39,220 bases of DNA from Acanthaster planci (Eukaryota > Echinodermata > Asteroidea > Valvatida > Acanthasteridae), in assembly GCF_001949145.1 (NCBI RefSeq), contig NW_019091503.1, positions 450,303-489,522 on the forward strand. The letters are read 5' to 3'. The notes below the pieces were generated by a model. The model did not search any database, was not told the origin of the DNA, and saw nothing but the letters and a program-made list of their open reading frames with translations. A program made the translations under genes and the position numbers. Below are positions 30,529 through 39,220 of the stretch, one piece after another. Position 1 is the stretch's first letter; each line of letters opens with the position of its first letter.

Positions 30529-33500
30529 ATGGCGGGAGCTGTTTTGGAAAATTTGAGCTCGAAAAAGCTGTCTGTTTTTTGTCTGTGTCTCTTGGTGGTG
30601 CAGATCGCTTGCTTTCTCGTCGGAGGACTTATCGGTAAGATTAGTCGAAGAATTTACTGCCATTTCTCACTTAAGTGTTTCATTTAGGGAAGACCATGGC
30701 TGAAATGAGCTTACGGAAACAGAGATCAGTGTACTCTTTTTGCAGAGAGTTGAATACAGTGGAACGTCGCTATACCAAACACCGCTATGCCGAACATTCG
30801 GCTGTAGGTCCTATATCCGAACATTGTCCTTGGCTCCCAATATTTTGTGCACAAACATGACAAAATCCAGTACGAACATTATGCAGTTGCAAATCAACCG
30901 AGATTCACCTAAGCCTGCACCAGAGATCGATCCTAAGCGGTATCTTCACGACTTTTAGGATAAACTAAATACCAATTTTGTAACTCAAGATTTGATAAAA
31001 AACAAAACTGAGTAACAGATACAATTTCTTGAAACTTCAAACGTGAATTCAACGGCGAAACATCACAGAAACTGTGAATCATATCACAAGAGGGTGCACT
31101 TTGGTTAGACAAGAGAGGTACTATTGAACATGGCAATGAAATGTTTGGCAGTTAATTTCGCTATACCAAATAACCGCAGTACCGAACAATTAGTGTGGAC
31201 CCCGTCGTGTTTGTTACAGCAACATTCCACTGTAGCCATGTCTTGTGACGTAACAGAATCAAAATCTAAGTGCACTGTATGATAAAACAGGCTGACGTAG
31301 CTGAGCAGTGCTAAGTAAGTTTGCCTAGGCCTAGATGAAATGGTCATAATTGCCCAGGTGTGATAATCAATACAGATAAGCATTCAAATTTAACAAGTTA
31401 ATTCTGAATTCTACCCTTTTTTAATAGTCAGTGCCAAGACTGAGCCTGAGGCTAATGACCGTGACAGTGTAGGGGGATTGATACTTGAGGACCTCCAGTT
31501 TTTTGTCATTGTAAAACTGGTCAGCCTTTTAAAAAACCAAAGGCAGTGCTTTCTTTATTACGCTGACTCTATTTTGGGGAAATTTTCAACTGTGAATTGT
31601 GAGAAAATCTGACTTTCTTTAACCATGTTAACTGATAAATGAGCCATAAGCCTTATGGCAAATACTTGCACAATGGTAGAAAGGCATTGTGGGAAGGAAA
31701 AAGCAGCAATGTTTTCTCCCTTTTCCTTCCCACAATGCCTTTCTACCATTGTGCAAAATCACCCATGCAGTATTTGGCTTCTAATGCAAATTTGAATCCA
31801 CCATGTGTCGTGTTTAAACACTCAAAGTTTCTCCCCTCATAATTCCCTAAAAATGCCAAACCCTGCCCCCTTTTCACAAAACGTCAATCCTACAGTCATG
31901 ACAGTTATTGAGCATGATGTCATAGTCATCTACCAAGATGAATCCAAAAGCTAAAATGTAGGAATAAAGTCCCCAAATCTACATTGTACTATCCCGTGAT
32001 ATACATGTAGTGGAGCATTCATGTATGTTTCAGTTCCTCCCATGATTTCATTTTGAGGCTTAATGTAACTTTTTATAGAAATCCTGTGTTTTTTGACTGC
32101 TATTCAGTTTCTGTTAATTTTTCTTTTTTATTAACTTAATATCTGTTTTAAATTGTTTTAAATTCATTTCTATTGATTTCTTTCGAAATTTTATCAGGGC
32201 CCTTTACTGACAAGGCTACCCTGTTGAAATAAAACAGAATTATTATTATCATTATGAGGCATCTTTAAAGGGGTTTTAGCTTGATGTTTAGAGGGTTTTT
32301 GGTTTTGTTTGTAATTTAAATGAGAAAATTTACAAAATTTTAGTACATTTTTCAAGTTTTCATGTATATATATTACTAAGTCTTCCATTGATTCTTCATG
32401 GTTTATAGGGATATATTGTGTTTATTTCATTAAATCTCAAAGAAATCATTATTTTTAAGGTGTTATGTTTCATGGTAGTACGTACTATTTCAAACCTATT
32501 GCTTTACTCTGTCCTCCTAAACCCTGAATATACATGAGCTAGGATGAAGCTTCCTTTTTGTCCCTGGAATTTCCTCTCCACAACCTACAATGCGAGCACA
32601 GTACCAGATCCCAGTATTTTCAGAAGCATGCCATACATGATCATGTACCTTAGTTGGTTGGTAAAGCAGGAAGTACATGCAGGTGCCCTTCTTGAATGAA
32701 CAACCACTATTTTCATTCATAAGTTTTGTCCAGATTGTTAACAAGTCCAAGAAATCTCTCTCAGAACAAAAGCCATGAGCACATGTATGTAATTTCCCAC
32801 ATACATAAACCCATCTGCAGTGTATTAGTACATCACCTCCATTACAAAACACTCAGGAATTTATTATTAGGCCAGTCTGCCAACTCCATGGGACCTCTTA
32901 TCCTTCCAATCCATTGAGTGTGGTCTGGCTGTAAAGTGCTAAGTATTGTAGTACTGTGAATCACCCTGCACACCATGAGGTCACAAAGGTCAAGCTGTTG
33001 GTTTATTGTAGCAACTTGGGAGTGAAGCAAACAGGTTTATGGTGAACAGGCAAAAGGATTTCCCCTTAACTGAAAAGTACTTGTGGTTTCTTTGTTGTCA
33101 GCTGTGTCAGTAACAAGATTTACAGTGACATGGAGCAGCTCTGTTGAAGATTTTATCACATACAATATACCTGTACTTTACATGCAGGTCTACTGAAAAA
33201 AAGATCAGCTAATGAAGCATGTTGAGAAGTGCCTTCAAGCAAAAACTCCTTACTCTTTGCTGACAAAGTTGTAAACTATGTGTCTGTGGTACATGTACAT
33301 TGCAGGTTGCAAGAATTTGGTTTTCCTAAAAGCAGTTTGCAGAGAAATATTCCCGAAGGAATGTCTGCTGTCTGGGCATGTTCAACCTATAGGTTATTTT
33401 ATGTACTGTATTTTGTCACGCAAATGAACAGCCTAATGGTTAGCAAAATACATGTAGACGCCCTGTTTTCAAAATTTTTTGAAATTCTGATGCCAAATGT

Positions 33501-36500
33501 TGAATTGTTTGCAGGATTGGGTTTGCTCAAAGCTCACCCATCTCCGTACAGTGTGCAACTGTACATGTTGGGCCTACCGGTACATGTACGTGTATTACCA
33601 AGACCAAAATTGATTTTGTAAGAGCAATAAATTTAGTTCAGTCGAGTTGAAATTGTGAAATAGAGTTGAAATTGAAAAGTATGCCATGCATTCCGGCATT
33701 CATTTTTGTGTTCCTGGTGAGCTTGAGAATGTTTAGTATTTCAAATTCATTACAGACGCAGTTTGGTGTACATGTACATTATTCATAAGATGCCACATCT
33801 CTTCAGTCTAGGTGATGTTTGTGAGGCTTTTAAACTGTATTTGCACAGACTGTGTGTCAACTTCCCTGAATGAGATGATACTCAGGAATAAGGGACACCC
33901 TTTAAAATTGTCTGGAAAATGCTAGGCATTTTCCCCTTCAAAGACACTCAGTAGATTGACAGAATCATCTCTTTTAGAAAGTGCATGTAGGTGCATATTT
34001 TGAGCTGTCAAATCATGACGTGAAGACACCATTCAAATACAGAAATTCACAGTACAATTAAAGAACCTGCACTGCAACATTTGTAAAAGAAGAAATTTGT
34101 TATAACAATTTCAATGGCAACTTTTAGGAGAAACATTAAAATGTGACTAGGGTACCCATACAGTACTTGTAGTACATGTTGTTCAGTTAAAGTATTTTTA
34201 AGATGTCTTTGATCATTTTGTGAATAGTAAGAATGCATTCATTCCTTAGGCAGGTGCATCTACTCACCAATCGTGGGTTAACATTGTATGCATTCATACA
34301 TGTACCAGAATGCATACTCTCTGCACATTGTGAGCACCTCTTGCCAAGTCAGATTGATCCCTGGAAGATGCAAGCAATCCCTTAGTTTGGAGTGCCTCCT
34401 CGCATTCTTGGTGATATTAGCTGCTCTGCCTGGGAAGTGCTAACATGCCCTTCTGCGGCTGAGATAGCTTTCTAGATTACTGTCGTCAATCATGTACATC
34501 TTGTTTATAATGTTACCTCTGGAGTGGGCCATGAAATTCAAGATAATTGCGTGTTGCTGCTGGTATGAAATAAAAAATCTTGATTCATTCGCTAGACATG
34601 GGTATTTTTATGCCACTATAAACCAAGCAGTTTTATGTTATATATGTAGGGCCTGCATGTACATGTTCATGGCTTATGGTACAGGGGATGTCTGCTTGAT
34701 GAATCTGTAAACTGTTTTGTTAAGACTTAGTGCTTACTCTCTGTTTTTTTTCACCATAACCAATCTTTTCTGAAATAAACTCAATGTGATAATATTTATG
34801 CCATGAAATTGAGGATCTTAATTCCAAACTATAAGAAACACTCTTCTAGTACTGATACAAGTATACATGTATTCCATGTACAATCTATGCACTTGTTCAA
34901 GTACATCACGTGAGATCTACATGGATGTACAGTACTGCTCAGAAATATAGGACCTTTTCATGACTGTTTTAGTGCGAAGAATTCTTTGTGGATTGAGATC
35001 TACACGAATGTACTGTATGCATTCAACTTTGAAATAATTGCAAACTTGTAGTGAAGTTTGCCTTCAGAAAATAAATATTCTATTTTGTTTACAGTTTTCA
35101 AGTTGAAAGTTACAAAACAGTAAATTCTTTCCTACCGGTATGTGTATGTGGGCTTTATATGATTTGAAAGTCCTTTAAAACCTTTAACTTATATTTTTTT
35201 GTTATTCCTCAATCCAGTAGTTTCCCGGTTTTAAACTGATACCAGAAGCACTTTATAATCTTATAAACAGACAACATGAAACAAACAAAGACAAAAATAC
35301 TGGTGTGTGTGCTCGCCTCTGCCAGAAGGAATTTATTCATCATATTGATGTGTCAGGCACCGAAATCTGGGCAGCCGACTTATCTTGCATGCGACACATT
35401 ATCCATTCTTTGGGCATCCACAAAGGCCCAGAAACATAGTTCCAAGCACCATTTGACCTGGAATGCCATGTTCATCGTTATTCACTGTTTGGGCTTCCAC
35501 CAAGGCCAAAGAGAACCAACAGCTCCAAGCACCATTTGACTTGGAGCACCACAGCTCAATTACAATGACATTATGATAGGCTGATGATTCATTAGGACAG
35601 TGACAGAACTAACTTCACCAAGCCGTAATAATTATTATGTACACTGTACATACATATGCAAAGTCAACAAATGAGTTTACCGACACTATTCTTTCTTCAT
35701 TTGCACTTATAGAAGAAAGAATGGTTTATCCTCCCCTGTTGCACTACTCAAGGGAAGACATACAGTAGTTACAGCCACCATTAGACACTAGTTACTCCAT
35801 CGAGTTAATGACATAATGCATCACAAAGAACTTGATCTCATCCACATGTACATATTATTTAAAATTTCATAATGTCAAGAGTAACAAATCATTCATTAGC
35901 CATGGGAAGGAGAAGATGATGGGAAAAACTTGTAGAAGAATCTGACTAAAGCTGTTGCTCCTTCATAAGCTGAGACAAAAGTGACAACACGACAATTTTT
36001 CCTTCACACCCAAAGTTCTAACCCCAAAGAGAAAAGAACCAACCCAACTTCTCATTGGCTTCTGGCCAGGCCTTGCCAAGTATCTAAAATCAAAATCTCT
36101 GATTGGGTGGTTGCCGCTCTAAACCGTCTTTGCCATTGGTCAACATTTTGCAGCCCCTGATTGGCTGTTTTCTGGATGGGAGATTCCCAATTTTGTCGCA
36201 AAATTTTCAATGGGTTCCTGTGTATAAATGCTTCCTAACCAAAGTATACAGTATGTGTCTGCACATGTAATGCAAATGCAATGTAACAGGAAGCTACTGT
36301 ACAAGTTGCTATCCCCTCTGCCAAACACTTCAATGAACACATTTACTGCTTATAAATAATTTGATCTTGAAGTGATAAAATTTTTTGTTCCACATTTTGT
36401 CTCTGCATATTTAGTGACAATGTATTGAGCTGTCACACCACATTTATTCTGTTCTTTTGAAGATTTCTTGAGTATGTTGACCTATGGTCGACCTGAAATG

Positions 36501-38844
36501 ACCCCATGTGGTCAGCTCTTTTCTGTAACCAATTACCCAGGGGTATGTGAGGCAGTCACTGTGCCAGGAACACCCATTAAATAAATACACCAAGAGAAAG
36601 AACACAGGCAAGGGACTGATCTTGCCAGCAATCTGATTAGATTAAATCAAGGCAAGAGGTACCCTGCTGTGAGTCTTGGTACAGCTACATGTAGTCAGGA
36701 CATGGAGGAAAGAGGGTCCTTGGTCAGGACAACCATTGAGCTTGGATGTTAATGTACATGTACATGTATGTACATGATGTACTGTACACAGTAATTAGCT
36801 CTGAGGTGCACCCAAGCCCAGCCTTGGTTCATGTTTACAAACTCAGGGCTTGGACTTCTACAGGCAGTGTGTTTACAAGTGGAATGGTTTGGTATACAAA
36901 TTAAATGTAGGTATGTACTCGTATGTTATGACATGGGTGTGGACCATAGATCAAGATTTAAAAACTACAATGCTGACTCGTGTACAAAGTGATGCCTGCT
37001 GGGCCCATTCATGTTTGTGCACAAACCTATGGAAAAGTGGACATTTTGTACAGTTTTTGTGTGGCTATTGCATCTGGATTCTAAAACAATACTTCGACAA
37101 AGCTGATACGCAAACAACCTGAACACACAATCAATAAATAAGCGTTTCATTTTGCTCTACGCCAAAAAACATACGCGCTGCACGTGAATTTTGCCATGAC
37201 TTTTTGAATCAGATTTTATCAGTACCCATGCACACGACAGCCGCTGCTCAAAGTTCTGTTATCAATATTAAGAGCTGGTTCCACATGTAAATTTATATCA
37301 TAGACTCATTAGACTGGTATTCATAATCAACTTTAAAATTCCTTAAATTTGTGGACAATAAGAAACAATGAAATAGAAAGATTAAAAAAAGTTTTTGTCG
37401 GGAAATTAATTATAGAAACCAGGTTACAGGGATTTCAGTTTGTGCGTAAATGTAATTGATAACCAGTTTTAGATAAGACAGAACTGACAGTTTGAATGCA
37501 AACGTTTCTTGTACGCTGCTTTCTTCTCCAATACTTCCTTAATTCTTTATGTGATCACCTCTTTCACCGAGACCCTACATGTACATGTACCTCCCATGCC
37601 ATTTAGACAACTTATTGCCATCATGAATTATATTCCCACTGAAAGTTGCCCAGCTTAAGTTTTAGCCCAGATGGGAGTTGCAGGCTTGCAGCTGCCCCTT
37701 CCCCTTTGGTGTTTTGTTTTGTTTTTATTTTGGTTTAGGTTTTTGTTTTATCTTTGTTTTTGATGGGGGTTAGTTTGTTATTTTGTTTTTCATAATAATG
37801 TTAATACAAGTACAGCTCTACAAAATAAGTGGGATACATTTTTTCCCACATCATTTCTTTATTTAAGTATAAGTTATTTTAAGTTATAGTTTATGATACT
37901 GCCATAAAAGTCATATCAATTTATGTATCGATCTATATTTATTATTGTTCTTATTGTTTCCTCTTTAACCAGTTGGAAAACCCCTCGACAGAAACCATGT
38001 TTCTTTTGGGTAATCCAGCGGGAACTGGTTAAATACTGTTTATTTGTCTTCTGTATGTCTTGTGTATTCTCTCTCCCTCTTGTAAACTTTGTTATTGTAT
38101 TCCATGAAATGTTGGTCCTGAAAAATAAAATAGAAATGAAAGCTTAGTGGATAGGCCTCCATGTATACTGTACATACATGTATCGGTACATGTACTTGTA
38201 TGCTTCCTCTGCTACTCATGGATCTCACACAACACATGTCATGTACCGGTATCATGTATGTACATGGAGGCCTTTTCAAACCTGTGTTCATACGTACCGA
38301 TACATGTACATGTATGCAAGTAACAATCAAAGTGTGACTCCGCATGGATTAAGTTCTCCAGATGTACATGTACATTTACCGGTAGGATTTGAAATGTTTA
38401 AAAATTGCACTTGTGCTGTTCAAATTCATGTCCAGTACTTACATGTATAATTTATATTCCATCAAATTTCCTGCTGCCGGTACGTGTAACTTGTCACATC
38501 TTGGAATGATTGCTACTTTTCTCCCTTACTGTTACATGTACTTACATTTAAAACCCCAAATGTTTTGGCAGCACCAGCACCTTCGAGCGCTCACAACATC
38601 TTGACAACAAAGTGCATTGACCCTTCCTTCAACCTGAAGAAGTGGTTTCAGCCTCGTGGCCCTCATGCCTGTGACAAGGTGCGAGATTTTGATGAAGCCA
38701 CCAAGAGAGGCATCTATGCGGATTGGATTGTCTTCTCGGCCAAAGTTCCCCATGACCCTAACACCATGCACCGATCTTTCCAGTACATGCTTGGTGTCCT
38801 GGTAATGGACATAGCATTCTCAGAAGAGGAGGGCAAACGCTTGG
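30529..38844 (+). CDS. WLS: Wntless, Wnt cargo receptor: first two coding exons (3' end outside window)
   Basis: Exon 1 is 30529-30634 and exon 2 is 38572-38844, both with GT-AG borders. They join in frame (phase 1) and give 126 residues, plus one base of the next codon. The start MAGAVLENLSSKKL matches vertebrate Wntless (MAGAIIENMSTKKL). It is followed by the first transmembrane segment (about residues 14-35, ending CFLVGGLI). Exon 2 begins the lumenal domain, with family features KCIDPSF, KWFQPRGPHACDKVRD, DWIVFSAKVP, FQYMLGVLVMDIAF, and two conserved cysteines (Cys50, Cys69). Known role: multi-pass protein that carries lipidated Wnts from ER/Golgi to the cell surface and is recycled. The human protein is about 541 aa, so more than three quarters is off the right edge. 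The ATG context GGACCATGG is strong. Confidence 0.95.
30755..31234. mobile_element. pogo/Tigger-like MITE with TA target duplication
   Basis: A 476-bp element (30757-31232) is bounded by TA dinucleotides at 30755-30756 and 31233-31234. The left end reads CAGTGGAACGTCGCTATACC. The reverse-complemented right end reads CAGTGGAATGTTGCTGTAAC, and CAAACAC follows or overlaps in both. CAGTGGA-type ends with TA duplication fit the pogo branch of Tc1/mariner. No transposase frame is present. It begins 122 bp after WLS exon 1. Confidence 0.75.
31668..31754. repeat. Perfect 34-bp inverted repeat, 19-nt loop
   Basis: The left arm 31668-31701 (GCACAATGGTAGAAAGGCAT...) and the right arm 31721-31754 are exact reverse complements over all 34 bases, with loop 31702-31720. 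Flanks extend the symmetry imperfectly: AAATACT just left and AGTATTT at about 31770. GCCATAAGCCTTATGGC further left is itself palindromic. A transcript of either strand would form a long hairpin. Type (small-RNA precursor, MITE or foldback) is not settled. Confidence 0.95.
35405..35550. repeat. About 80-bp tandem duplication
   Basis: TTGGGC plus TCCACAAAGGCC then TCCAAGCACCATTTGACCTG (35410-35460) recurs as TTGGGCTTCCACCAAGGCC then TCCAAGCACCATTTGACTTG (35489-35543), offset 79-83 bp. It is in WLS intron 1. Confidence 0.85.
38153..38273. repeat. Inverted repeat rich in ACATGTAC words
   Basis: AGGCCTCCATGTA at 38153 continues, after a 5-base insertion, into TACATACATG and GGTAC. The reverse complement of 38243-38273 reads AGGCCTCCATGTACATACAT then GATACCGGTAC. 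The arms are about 30 bp, with a loop of about 53 bp. Related words continue to 38375. It is about 300 bp upstream of WLS exon 2. Confidence 0.85.
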
Positions 38845-39220
38845 GTGAGTCTGTGACCAAGACTGTGGACAGCTGAAAGTCATCAGACAATGGTTTACAT
38901 AATGGATTAACCAACACAAACTTTGGATTGCATGATTGTTTCAAGATTTTGCACACTTTGGGGTCCTTTTTATCGTACCTTTTTCTCCATATTTCTTTCC
39001 AATCAGACAAGTTTTCACAGATACCCGGTAATTTCCTTCTTTCACTCAACTTTCCTGTTACCTTTTATTTAAATGTGATGTACTTGTACATGTACGTATG
39101 TATTTATACTGCAGTACTTTTATAGAGTAGGTTAAACAGAGTTTTTCAAGTTGTACCTTTGTGTTCCAAGTGAAAATACTAGTGGAGTCAGGGTGAGAGA
39201 TATCACAGGATTAGTAATGT
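38845..39220 (+). other. WLS intron 2, start
   Basis: Sequence after the GTGAGT donor of WLS exon 2 to the window edge. No coding content is seen; it contains another ACATGTAC-type cluster near 39079-39096. Confidence 0.75.

Larger units (their letters stand above)
30635..38571 (+). other. WLS intron 1 (7.9 kb)
   Basis: No coding exon is supported. It holds the pogo-like MITE (30757-31232), a perfect hairpin (31668-31754), an 80-bp duplication (about 35400-35550), a T/G-rich low-complexity run (about 37705-37790), many ACATGTAC-type words (for example 36753-36790, 37577-37590) and a palindromic cluster at 38153-38273. Other open frames are short and unlike known proteins. Confidence 0.8.

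Noticed and set aside
34260-34480. Possible LINE reverse-transcriptase remnant on the minus strand
   Set aside because: Translation is broken by stops and no diagnostic RT motif could be recognised.
38178-38450. Tyr/Met-rich open frame (YMYMYAS-like)
   Set aside because: It is a translation of ACATGTAC repeats in a WLS intron, not a protein gene.

Overview
This window is animal nuclear DNA, probably from a marine invertebrate deuterostome (echinoderm, hemichordate or amphioxus-like). The reasons are spliceosomal GT-AG introns in every gene, vertebrate-like gene content, AT-rich introns, tRNA-derived SINEs, many short DNA transposons, and frequent GTACATGTAC-type motifs. The species cannot be fixed from sequence alone. 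A run of 717 Ns (18582-19298) marks a scaffold gap. Four protein-coding genes were recognised and assembled by hand exon by exon. Every internal junction keeps frame and uses GT-AG. Layout, left to right: (1) The 3' two-thirds of a HECTD3-type HECT E3 ubiquitin ligase gene on + (1-8218; 14 exons, 540 residues in the window, 5' end missing). (2) A convergent intergenic stretch (8219-9909). (3) A complete PIGG gene (GPI ethanolamine phosphate transferase 2) on - (9910-16212; 13 exons, 969 aa). (4) A 643-bp head-to-head promoter interval (16213-16855). (5) A complete KRI1 gene (ribosome biogenesis, nucleolar) on + (16856-27912; 16 exons, 1073 aa, ending in one large Lys-rich exon). (6) An intergenic stretch holding a 67-bp minisatellite (27913-30528). 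(7) The first two coding exons of WLS/Wntless on + (30529-38844), split by a 7.9-kb first intron and running off the right edge. The four genes have unrelated jobs (ubiquitin ligation, GPI-anchor assembly in the ER, 40S ribosome assembly, Wnt secretion), so this is an ordinary gene neighbourhood and not a functional cluster. PIGG and KRI1 may share a bidirectional promoter. No new multi-gene system was found. The less ordinary content is non-coding. There is a set of short non-autonomous DNA transposons from three superfamilies, several with terminal inverted repeats and target-site duplications readable by eye: two hAT-like copies with 8-bp duplications, two piggyBac-like copies at TTAA, and one pogo/Tigger-like copy at TA. 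There are also tRNA-derived SINEs, three minisatellites, and a perfect 34-bp hairpin in the WLS intron that resembles a small-RNA precursor.
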